Shown here: one piece after another, positions 1 to 6,732 of the stretch
Layout of the letters: each line of letters starts with the position of its first letter
How positions within the stretch are numbered: position 1 is the first letter of the stretch
Translations under genes and position numbers: made by a program
DNA from: Proteiniphilum sp. UBA5267
GTDB taxonomy: Bacteria > Bacteroidota > Bacteroidia > Bacteroidales > Dysgonomonadaceae
Direction: 5' to 3'
Length of the DNA stretch: 6,732 nt
Assembly: GCA_002411515.1 (NCBI GenBank)
Contig: DHTF01000089.1
Location: 1 to 6,732 of the forward strand
Notes under the pieces: generated by a model
Databases searched by the model: none
What the model was told of the DNA's origin: nothing
Seen by the model: the letters and a program-made list of their open reading frames with translations, nothing else

Positions 1-1653
1 AAAATCCTCGGTGAAGATCACAGCCTGAATTTGATGGCAGGACACGAGTACATCATCCGGAAAGGTCTTACGCTCACAGACGAGGTTCATGGATTTCCCA
101 CTACTTTCACCGCGGACGATGCATGGAGGCTCTCCTCACAGGGTGTACCCTACAACATCGACAACTATTACAACGAAGATGACAAACTACTCTCCTATTT
201 TGGTCGTGCCAATTACGATTTCCAGGGTAAATATCTGCTGAGTGCGACCTTCCGTGCCGATGCCTCCTCAAAATTCAGCAAAGAGAACCGCTGGGGATAC
301 TTCCCTTCGGCGGCAGCAGCCTGGCGTATCTCGTCTGAACCATTTATGGAAAACACGAAAAGTTGGCTCGATGATCTGAAATTACGTGCCAGTTACGGAA
401 CAGCCGGCAACAACAATATTCCTACCGGTCAGCTTGTACAGATGTTTGAGTCGAGAGCTACATCATGGATCAACGGATTCACGAATTATTGGGCTCCATC
501 GAAAGTCATGGCCAACCCCGATCTGAAATGGGAGACTACCGTGACAAGAAACGTGGGTCTCGACTTCACGCTGTTGGGAGGCAAACTCAGTGGAACTGTG
601 GAAGCCTATCGCAATACGACCAGCGATCTGCTGATCGAGTTCCCGGTAGCCGGTACGGGATATGATACCCAATACCGCAACATGGGAGAAAACCAAAATG
701 AGGGAATCGAAACTACGCTGAACTGGTATGCGGTAAATAATCAGAATTTCACCCTCAGTTTAAGCGGTAACATTGGTTTTAACCGGACAGAAATACGAAG
801 TCTGGGCATCATGAACGATTTTGGATACGACACCTACTGGGCTTCCTCTGAAATTGGATATGACTACTGGATCGCAAAGGGGGGTGCTGTGGGTCAAATG
901 TTCGGATATCGCTCCGATGGAAGGTACGAAGTATCTGACTTTACCGGATATAATGCTTCCACCAACCGATGGATTCTCAAGGAAGGGGTACCTGACGCTT
1001 CCGGCGTGGTCGGGAACATTCGTCCAGGTTCCATGAAGCTGAAAGATCTTGACGACAACGACATAGTGAATGTAGATGACCGGGAGATTATTGGGGATGC
1101 CAATCCCGTACATACAGGCGGTTTTACCATCAACTCCACTTTTTATGGATTTGACATTTCTGCCGCATTCAACTGGAGTTATGGCAACGACATCTACAAC
1201 GCCAATAAGATTGAATTCTCTCACACCGGAAAATATCAGTATCGCAACATGACTACCACCATGGAGCCAGGCAAAAGATGGACCAACCTTCGGGAAGACG
1301 GGACCATCAGCAACGATCCGCAAGAGCTGACTACGATGAATGCAAATACAACCATGTGGTCCCCGTTAACCTCCCGCATGATATTCAGCGACTGGGCCGT
1401 GGAGGATGGAAGTTTCCTCCGGCTGAATACCCTTACCCTCGGTTATACACTTCCCAAAACTGTGCTCGCTAAAATGAAAATCGACCAGCTACGTTTTTAT
1501 GTAACCGGTTACAATGTTTTCCTTTGGACCAACTACTCCGGATATGATCCGGAAGTATCGACCGTAAGAAGGACCAACCTCTCGCCGGGCGTAGATTACT
1601 CCGCCTACCCAAAAAGCCGTCAACTCGTATTTGGCGTAAATTTGAATTTTTAA
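1..1653 (+). CDS. SusC-like TonB-dependent outer-membrane transporter, C-terminal part (5' end outside window)
   Basis: This is the beta-barrel portion of a SusC/RagA-family transporter, which imports oligosaccharides across the outer membrane using TonB energy and pairs with a SusD lipoprotein lid. The frame is open from base 1 (first codons K-I-L-G-E) to TAA at 1651-1653, giving 550 codons. Full SusC proteins are usually about 1000 residues, so the signal peptide, carboxypeptidase-like domain and plug lie upstream. Family hallmarks seen in order are R-A-D-A-S-S-K-F and N-R-W-G-Y-F-P-S (about bases 253-309), L-R-A-S-Y-G-T-A-G-N-N (about 382-414), an acidic D-L-D-D-N-D turn (about 1048-1065), F-L-R-L-N-T-L-T-L-G-Y (about 1414-1446), and a barrel-closing C-terminus F-G-V-N-L-N-F ending in phenylalanine, as expected for outer-membrane insertion. 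The immediately following SusD-like gene confirms the assignment. The exact substrate cannot be read from this protein; the GH28 neighbour suggests pectic oligosaccharides. A TTG at 31 and ATG at 34 are internal codons, not starts. Confidence 0.97.
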   Translation, partial: KILGEDHSLNLMAGHEYIIRKGLTLTDEVHGFPTTFTADDAWRLSSQGVPYNIDNYYNEDDKLLSYFGRANYDFQGKYLLSATFRADASSKFSKENRWGYFPSAAAAWRISSEPFMENTKSWLDDLKLRASYGTAGNNNIPTGQLVQMFESRATSWINGFTNYWAPSKVMANPDLKWETTVTRNVGLDFTLLGGKLSGTVEAYRNTTSDLLIEFPVAGTGYDTQYRNMGENQNEGIETTLNWYAVNNQNFTLSLSGNIGFNRTEIRSLGIMNDFGYDTYWASSEIGYDYWIAKGGAVGQMFGYRSDGRYEVSDFTGYNASTNRWILKEGVPDASGVVGNIRPGSMKLKDLDDNDIVNVDDREIIGDANPVHTGGFTINSTFYGFDISAAFNWSYGNDIYNANKIEFSHTGKYQYRNMTTTMEPGKRWTNLREDGTISNDPQELTTMNANTTMWSPLTSRMIFSDWAVEDGSFLRLNTLTLGYTLPKTVLAKMKIDQLRFYVTGYNVFLWTNYSGYDPEVSTVRRTNLSPGVDYSAYPKSRQLVFGVNLNF

Positions 1654-1671
1654 TCACAAAATAAGACCAGA

Positions 1672-3438
1672 ATGAAAAATTTGATTTATATATACATGTT
1701 TATCTTATCACTCGGAGTGATTGTCACTTCGTGTGATCTGGATGCTCCCTCCAAATCGGCTGCTGAAGGATCGGTCGTACTGTCTATTGAAGCGCTGGCT
1801 GAAGGAGCAGTGATGGGAATTCATCAATCATTCGGGGAGACCAACTCCTATCGCGGACGTTTTCTTCCTTACTATGGCATCAACAGCGATGTAGAGTGGA
1901 TCAATGGTATTGACCCCACACAGCTTAACGACGCCGGGAAGTATGAACTCTCCACTTATGCCGCCTCACCGGGAAACACACAAATGAACACCGATAACAA
2001 TGCATGGGCTAAATTCTATGAAGGCATTGAACGTGCGAACAAAGCCATTGAGGGGTTGCGTGCTTACGGCAACGTGGCAGAAAATCCCAGAATGGCCCAA
2101 CTGCTTGGCGAAGCGCTTACCCTGCGTGCAGTAATATACCTCGACCTGGTAAAAGCATGGGGTGATGTGCCGGCACGCTTTGAACCCATCACAACTGAGA
2201 CACTTTACTTGCCGCGAAGCGATCGTGACGTGATCTATAAACAACTGCTGGCTGATCTCGATGAAGCCGAGGAACTGGTTGCATGGCCCAATGAGACCGA
2301 CATGACCGCCAGCACCGAAAGGGTGAACAAATCATTCGTAAAAGGACTGATGGCACGTATAGCGCTATATGCAGGCGGGTATTCTCAAAGAGCTGACGGA
2401 GTGCGACGCAGCAACGACCCTGAACTAAGTCCGGAGAAGATGTATGCACTGGCAAAAGAGAAAACAACAGAGGTCATTCAGGAAGGGTACAACAAACTCG
2501 GTTCATTTGAGGATAACTTCAGGCTCCTGTGTCAGGATGATGTGACTGCAGGCAAGGAGTCACTCTGGGAAATACCTTTCTCCGCAGGTCGTGGCCGTGT
2601 ATTGTTCACGCTGGGTGTACAGCACAGGGCAATAGACCAATATACCGGACAGAACAGAGGTGGAACCAACGGTCCGTTGCCTTATCTGTTCTATGACTAT
2701 GATGTGGAAGATCTTCGCAGAGATGTGACCTGTGTTCCCTATGAATGGTCGAATGCCAACCCAAGCCATCAGCAGCTCAGAAGAATCAGCAACTGGTGCT
2801 TTGGCAAACTTCGTTATGAATGGATGAACCGCTATGTGACATCCACAAACGACGATGGAATCAATTGGCAATACATGCGACTGGCAGATGTATACCTGAT
2901 GGCTGCTGAAGCAATCAATGAACTGGAAGGTCCTTCAGCAGCAGCTCCTTATCTGAAACCTGTTCTCGACAGGGTTCTTCCGTCTGAAAAGGTAACAGCC
3001 TATATGGCGCAGGTTACTGCAAGTAAAAGTACTTTCTTCAATGCGATCGTAGATCAGCGGGCGCTTGAGTTTGCCGGAGAGAGCCTTCGCAAAGCAGATC
3101 TTATTCGCTGGAATCTGCTAAAAACCAAACTCGATGAAGCGAAGGTAAAAATGACGCAGCTTATCAACCGGGAAGGGAACTATGCCGATCTTCCGGAAAA
3201 ACTTTACTACAAACTTGCAGATGACAACGAGACACTCATTATCTACGGACTCAATCATGGAGATACCGATGCCATCGGAGCCGGTCTCAATTACGAAAGC
3301 AATGTCACATGGTTCAACAACAGCCATCTCTCCTCTGAACTGATTAATGCGCTTTACCAGAAGGATCCAGATCAAAATCAGTTCTGGCCTATCTGGCAAA
3401 CATTTATAGACAGCAGTAACGGACAATTAACAAATTAA
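1672..3438 (+). CDS. SusD/RagB-family outer-membrane glycan-binding lipoprotein
   Basis: This 588-aa protein is the SusD partner of the upstream transporter. Such proteins sit on the cell surface, bind glycan and act as a lid on the SusC barrel. Residues 1-21 form a lipoprotein signal peptide: K at position 2, a hydrophobic core, and a lipobox V-T-S-C with lipidated Cys21. D22 and D24 follow, an acidic start consistent with surface export. The N-terminal SusD-like region (about 22-240) contains L-R-A-V-I-Y and K-A-W-G-D-V-P (within 146-167), typical of the tetratricopeptide-like helices. The C-terminal SusD/RagB region (about 290-588) contains Y-M-R-L-A-D-V-Y-L-M-A-A-E-A (401-414) and F-A-G-E-S-L-R-K-A-D-L-I-R-W-N (467-481). 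The length is normal for the family. The ATG at 1672 is supported by the signal peptide, and the same frame is closed upstream by the SusC stop, 18 bases away. No Shine-Dalgarno is visible, as is common in Bacteroidota. Ligand specificity is inferred only from context. Confidence 0.97.
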   Translation: MKNLIYIYMFILSLGVIVTSCDLDAPSKSAAEGSVVLSIEALAEGAVMGIHQSFGETNSYRGRFLPYYGINSDVEWINGIDPTQLNDAGKYELSTYAASPGNTQMNTDNNAWAKFYEGIERANKAIEGLRAYGNVAENPRMAQLLGEALTLRAVIYLDLVKAWGDVPARFEPITTETLYLPRSDRDVIYKQLLADLDEAEELVAWPNETDMTASTERVNKSFVKGLMARIALYAGGYSQRADGVRRSNDPELSPEKMYALAKEKTTEVIQEGYNKLGSFEDNFRLLCQDDVTAGKESLWEIPFSAGRGRVLFTLGVQHRAIDQYTGQNRGGTNGPLPYLFYDYDVEDLRRDVTCVPYEWSNANPSHQQLRRISNWCFGKLRYEWMNRYVTSTNDDGINWQYMRLADVYLMAAEAINELEGPSAAAPYLKPVLDRVLPSEKVTAYMAQVTASKSTFFNAIVDQRALEFAGESLRKADLIRWNLLKTKLDEAKVKMTQLINREGNYADLPEKLYYKLADDNETLIIYGLNHGDTDAIGAGLNYESNVTWFNNSHLSSELINALYQKDPDQNQFWPIWQTFIDSSNGQLTN

Positions 3439-3442
3439 TCAC

Positions 3443-4999
3443 ATGAGACGAAATATATATACTCCCTTATTCGCACTCTGTGCCATGCTTCTTCTCAACT
3501 TCAGTTGCACTGACGATAGAGCCGAAGAACTGACATCGATTGAATATGACAGACTGTTTTCTCCCATTAAAATCGAATCATTTATCATCAACCGTACCGA
3601 CGCGCGATTGAGCTGGACCATCAACAGGGATGTGGAATCATACACCTTGGAGGTATATGCTGATGACAGCCTCTCTTTTACGGGTACCCCGGTGAGAAAC
3701 TATGAGGGGGTAACCGGTGACCAACTTCCCTTCTATATCAGAGATCTGGATGGTGAAACACAGTACTCCGTAAGAATCAAGTCGGTTGCCACCGGCAAAA
3801 CCGAATCAAAATGGAGCGGAGTAACCTTTAAAACAGGTACTGAAAATATCTTTCAGCCTTTTCAGGATGGAGATATAACAGCTACTTCAGTCACCCTCCG
3901 CTGGATTCCGGGAAGAGCACTCACTGCCATCACACTCGAACCGGGCGGAATAACCCATCCGGTTACAGCGGCTGAAGTCGCCGCTGGCAGCGCCACCATT
4001 GAAGGACTAACAGGTGAAACCACTTATACAGTTACCTTGCGTAACGGAGCAAAGACCCGCGGAATCGTGGAATTTATGACACTCGTGGATATCGGAAACG
4101 CCATTGCGGTACATCCCGAAGACGACTTTCTTGCGCTGTTGGCTGCTGCAAATGACGGCGATGCATTTGCCCTCTTCCCCGGAACATATGGATCGGCCAA
4201 CAAATTTACCGTGAATAAAAACATCGAAATAAAAGGGGTTTATCCGTTCAACAAACCGGTATTAAGCGGTTATATTTCAATGGAAGATGCTGCAGGGCTG
4301 GTGTTGAAGGATGTTGTTCTCGACGGTACAGGACTGGCAGATGGCAACCAAAGTATTGTTTTTAACACGTCGGATGTGACTTTTGGCGCCCTCAGGGTAG
4401 AAGGATCCGAAATTAAAAACTACGTGAAAGGATTAATGTATCTCAATGTAACTGCAAAAGTTGCGTCAATCACATTTCATAACAATCTCATTTACAATAT
4501 TGAATGCAACGGGGGTGATTTTCTCGATTCCCGAAAAGGCGCTTTTGATGTACTCACTTTCACCAACAATACTGTGTACAACAGTGTAGCCGCCAGAGAC
4601 TTTATCCGTTATGACGATGCCTCATCCAGTTTCCCGGGAATTACAACCCAAATAACGGTGGATCACAATACCCTTCATGGTGTAAGCAACAATGCCTCCA
4701 AGCGTCTTTTGTATGTACGGTTCAAGGTAAATGAGATTACCTTCACCAACAACATTGTGACAGAGACAGCGTGTATTTTCTCCAATCAGGCCAATACCGA
4801 CCAGACACCCACATTTGGAGGGAATAACTTTTTCAACGCACCAAACTTGTTCTCTGCATCAGGAAGTACTTCCAATATCTTTGACGATTCAGCCACACAG
4901 GAGAATCCGGGTTACACAAACGCAGCCAATGGAAACTTCACCGTTACCAATGAATTGCTGAAAGCCAAAGGCACGGGTGATCCCCGCTGGATGCAGTAG
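3443..4999 (+). CDS. Lipoprotein with two fibronectin-III-like segments and a DUF4957/DUF5123 beta-helix; probable surface pectin-binding protein
   Basis: This 518-aa protein begins four bases after the SusD stop, so it is almost certainly co-transcribed and possibly translationally coupled. Residues 1-22 form a lipoprotein signal peptide (R2, R3, hydrophobic core, N-F-S-C with Cys22), followed by T-D-D-R, an acidic stretch fitting surface export. Residues about 40-131 and 135-214 look like two fibronectin type III beta-sandwiches: each has an L-S-W or L-R-W strand, a D-G-E-T or T-G-E-T turn followed by a Y-x-V strand, and a final F-K-T or F-M-T strand. Residues about 220-440 show coils resembling the right-handed beta-helix of pectin-active proteins (F-P-G-T-Y at 245-249, then repeated N-N motifs). 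The C-terminus G-T-G-D-P-R-W is typical of DUF5123; the preceding helix region resembles DUF4957. These names are by recall, not by search. In the slot after susCD, PULs usually encode a SusE-type or other surface glycan-binding protein, so binding is the preferred role. A lyase activity cannot be excluded, but I identify no catalytic residues. Confidence 0.88.
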   Translation: MRRNIYTPLFALCAMLLLNFSCTDDRAEELTSIEYDRLFSPIKIESFIINRTDARLSWTINRDVESYTLEVYADDSLSFTGTPVRNYEGVTGDQLPFYIRDLDGETQYSVRIKSVATGKTESKWSGVTFKTGTENIFQPFQDGDITATSVTLRWIPGRALTAITLEPGGITHPVTAAEVAAGSATIEGLTGETTYTVTLRNGAKTRGIVEFMTLVDIGNAIAVHPEDDFLALLAAANDGDAFALFPGTYGSANKFTVNKNIEIKGVYPFNKPVLSGYISMEDAAGLVLKDVVLDGTGLADGNQSIVFNTSDVTFGALRVEGSEIKNYVKGLMYLNVTAKVASITFHNNLIYNIECNGGDFLDSRKGAFDVLTFTNNTVYNSVAARDFIRYDDASSSFPGITTQITVDHNTLHGVSNNASKRLLYVRFKVNEITFTNNIVTETACIFSNQANTDQTPTFGGNNFFNAPNLFSASGSTSNIFDDSATQENPGYTNAANGNFTVTNELLKAKGTGDPRWMQ

Positions 5000-5006
5000 C
5001 CCACAC

Positions 5007-5060
5007 ATATAATCTGTTTAAATTAGCCCCCTTAGCGGGGTTAATTTAAACAGATTATGT
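5007..5060. terminator. 24-bp-stem hairpin between the beta-helix lipoprotein gene and GH28; possible terminator, attenuator or palindromic repeat
   Basis: Bases 5007-5030 pair with 5037-5060 around a six-base loop CTTAGC (5031-5036). Of 24 pairs, 22 are Watson-Crick and two are G-U type (5008/5059 and 5026/5041). The apex next to the loop is a CCCC/GGGG stem; the rest is AT-rich. The stem starts seven bases after the TAG stop at 4997-4999. There is no run of T after the full stem on either strand, so it is not a textbook intrinsic terminator. However, the GC apex is followed at once by TTAATTT, which could act as the U-rich part of a shorter terminator, and the symmetry would let it work in both directions. 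Other readings are an mRNA-stabilising 3' structure or one copy of a dispersed palindrome. I see no Bacteroidales-type promoter (TAnnTTTG) in the 87-base gap. Confidence 0.7.
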
Positions 5061-5086
5061 CCAACCAAACGTAAAATCCATAACTG

Positions 5087-6732
5087 ATGAAACCAAATTT
5101 GCACCTGCTTTTATTCGCATTCATCGTCATATCTTGCCACAGCAATACGACAGATCAATCAGCTTATCCATATGCATATCTGTACAAAGATCTGCCCTTC
5201 GAGATGCCACGAATCGAGAGACCTCTCTTCCCGAAGAACAGCGTAAACCTGCTGGATTTTGGTGGCAACCCCGATGGCGTAACCTTGAATACCGAAGCGT
5301 TTGCCAAAGCAATGCAAGAGCTGTCCGATAAAGGTGGAGGGACCTTGATCGTGCCAAAAGGAATCTGGTTTACAGGCCCCATCGTCTTTGCATCGAACAT
5401 CGAAATGCACCTGGAAAAAGGAGCACTGATTCTCTTTTCTCCCGATAAAACGCTCTATCCTTTGGTGGAAACAATCTTCGAAGGGCTCGAAACAAGACGA
5501 TGCCAATCTCCTATTTCGGGAAGAAACCTCGAAAATGTCTCCATCACCGGCGAAGGTTCTATCAACGGGTCGGGTGAAGCATGGCGCCCGCTGAAGAAAG
5601 ACAAGGTATCGGAAAGCCACTGGAAAAGCGTGATTTCATCAGGCGGCGTGGTGAGGGGAGATGATTACTGGTTCCCATCAGAAGGAGCGCTCAAAGGGTA
5701 CGAAATAAGCGACATGAATGTCCCCCGACAAAACATGACGGAAGAGGAATGGCTCGAGATAAAGGATTTTCTGCGTCCGGTGATGGTCAATTTCATTGCG
5801 TGCAAGAATGTTTACCTGCAGGGTGTGCTGTTCGAGAACTCACCGGCCTGGAATATTCATCCCCTGATGTGTGAGAATGTGATCATCGATGGCATCTTTG
5901 CACGCAATCCGGGATATTCACAAAACGGGGACGGCCTTGACCTGGAATCCTGTAAAAATGCCATCATCGTGAACGCTCTCTTCGATGTGGGAGATGATGC
6001 CATCTGCATCAAATCAGGGAAAGATGAACAGGGTCGTTTGCGGGGTCGCCCCACCGAGAACGTGATCGTGGAGAACTGCAAAGTTTTTCAGGGTCATGGT
6101 GGTTTTGTGGTTGGCAGTGAGATGTCGGGAGGCGTAAAAAATATATCCGTGAAAAAATGCCAGTTCCTGGGAACAGATGTGGGGTTGCGCTTTAAAAGCA
6201 ATCGCGGACGTGGAGGAGTGGTCGAAAACATTTACATCTCCGATATATATATGTTTAATATTGCCACCGATTCTTTCCTGTTCGACCTGTTCTACGGTGG
6301 AAAATCGGCTTCGGAATCGCTGGCCGATGGCGATGTCACACCCACAGAAGAAAAGACATTTCCGGTCACGGAGGAAACCCCGGTATTCAGGAACATCTAT
6401 GTGAAGGACCTGGTATCGAGAAATGCCCGTCGGGCTATGCTCTTCAACGGACTCCCGGAGATGAACATCGAAAACATCAACCTGGAAAATGCATTCATTA
6501 CCGCCCGTTATGGCGCAGAATTCTCAGAATCGAAAGATATCAGTCTTAAAAATGTACATGTCATCCCCGAAGAAGGACCGGCCTATCTTTTCAACAACGT
6601 GAAAAACTTTCAGGCGGAAGGACTTACATATGTAGTAAAAAATGAGGAGAAGGTAGCAAAAATCACCGGGGCCCAAACCTCCGGATTGCACCTCAAGGGA
6701 TTACACGAAGGAGATGTGGAGATTGCCACTGA
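5087..6732 (+). CDS. Glycoside hydrolase family 28 lipoprotein (polygalacturonase / exo-galacturonidase type), 3' end outside window
   Basis: GH28 enzymes hydrolyse alpha-galacturonosyl linkages in pectin with inversion, on a right-handed beta-helix. The frame runs 548 codons to the window edge with no stop. The start at 5087 is secure: it is the first ATG after an in-frame TAA at 5081-5083 and opens a lipoprotein signal peptide (K2, hydrophobic 5-15, lipobox V-I-S-C with Cys17). All four family motifs are present: N280-G-D282, G302-D303-D304, G336-H337-G338 and R368-F-K370. The 21-residue gap between D282 and D303 matches that between the catalytic Asp of NTD and DD in fungal enzymes. The fold begins near L-L-D-F-G-G (55-60). 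S-P-A-W-N-I-H-P (252-259) and the insertion at about 166-230 (W-R-P-L-K-K to R-P-V) are features I associate with exo-acting bacterial and plant-like GH28 members. Whether the substrate is homogalacturonan or rhamnogalacturonan is not resolved. The gene lies 87 bases after the previous one, beyond a strong hairpin, and probably belongs to the same PUL transcript. Confidence 0.96.
   Translation, partial: MKPNLHLLLFAFIVISCHSNTTDQSAYPYAYLYKDLPFEMPRIERPLFPKNSVNLLDFGGNPDGVTLNTEAFAKAMQELSDKGGGTLIVPKGIWFTGPIVFASNIEMHLEKGALILFSPDKTLYPLVETIFEGLETRRCQSPISGRNLENVSITGEGSINGSGEAWRPLKKDKVSESHWKSVISSGGVVRGDDYWFPSEGALKGYEISDMNVPRQNMTEEEWLEIKDFLRPVMVNFIACKNVYLQGVLFENSPAWNIHPLMCENVIIDGIFARNPGYSQNGDGLDLESCKNAIIVNALFDVGDDAICIKSGKDEQGRLRGRPTENVIVENCKVFQGHGGFVVGSEMSGGVKNISVKKCQFLGTDVGLRFKSNRGRGGVVENIYISDIYMFNIATDSFLFDLFYGGKSASESLADGDVTPTEEKTFPVTEETPVFRNIYVKDLVSRNARRAMLFNGLPEMNIENINLENAFITARYGAEFSESKDISLKNVHVIPEEGPAYLFNNVKNFQAEGLTYVVKNEEKVAKITGAQTSGLHLKGLHEGDVEIAT

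Noticed and set aside
31..36. TTG/ATG codons at 31-36 as the start of the SusC-like protein
   Set aside because: The frame is open to base 1, no signal peptide follows, and the protein would lack the plug domain. The true start is upstream of the window.
760..1323. 187-codon open frame on the minus strand inside the SusC-like gene
   Set aside because: It lies wholly antisense to a gene with clear family motifs, has no recognisable domain, and is explained by the base composition of the + strand frame.
1651..1658. Same eight bases TAATCACA at the ends of the SusC-like gene (1651-1658) and the SusD-like gene (3436-3443)
   Set aside because: The match is short, includes the stop codon and the A of a start codon, and can arise by chance. 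No further similarity surrounds it.
3443..4999. Calling the third protein a pectate lyase
   Set aside because: The fold is similar, but I could not identify a recognised lyase catalytic or calcium-binding signature. Binding is the more cautious call.
5000..5086. A separate promoter for GH28
   Set aside because: No TAnnTTTG-type -7 element with an upstream TTG was found in the gap. A divergent promoter remains possible but is not supported by the sequence.
5159..5620. 153-codon minus-strand open frame and a 65-codon + strand frame (5134-5331) over the start of GH28
   Set aside because: Both overlap the GH28 frame, which has a signal peptide and fold motifs across the same bases. They are shadows.

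Overview
This window is the middle of a polysaccharide utilization locus (PUL) from a member of the Bacteroidota, most likely order Bacteroidales. The basis is an adjacent SusC-like/SusD-like gene pair, three lipoprotein signal peptides, AT-rich translation starts without clear Shine-Dalgarno sequences, and moderate GC content (judged by eye). Genus or species cannot be named from the sequence alone. All four genes lie on the + strand, and the window cuts the first and the last.

Layout. Bases 1-1653 encode the C-terminal part (550 codons) of a SusC-like TonB-dependent outer-membrane transporter. After 18 bases comes a complete SusD-like glycan-binding lipoprotein (1672-3438, 588 aa). Four bases later comes a 518-aa lipoprotein (3443-4999) with two fibronectin-III-like segments, then a right-handed beta-helix-like region of the DUF4957/DUF5123 type. 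An 87-base gap (5000-5086) holds a long, nearly perfect hairpin (5007-5060). The last gene (5087 to the window end, at least 548 aa, no stop reached) is a family 28 glycoside hydrolase (polygalacturonase/exo-galacturonidase type) with its catalytic motifs intact.

How the genes work together. GH28 enzymes hydrolyse galacturonic-acid linkages, so the probable target is a pectic polymer (homogalacturonan or rhamnogalacturonan). The SusD-like protein and the beta-helix lipoprotein would hold the glycan at the cell surface. The SusC-like channel would import oligosaccharides with energy from TonB/ExbBD. The GH28 lipoprotein would trim galacturonate units, possibly on the periplasmic side. The tight spacing of the first three genes indicates one transcript. 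The hairpin before GH28 may lower, end or stabilise that transcript.

No RNA gene, CRISPR array, insertion sequence, integrase or origin was seen. The system type is well known. The least understood parts are the beta-helix lipoprotein in the third-gene slot and the palindrome after it.
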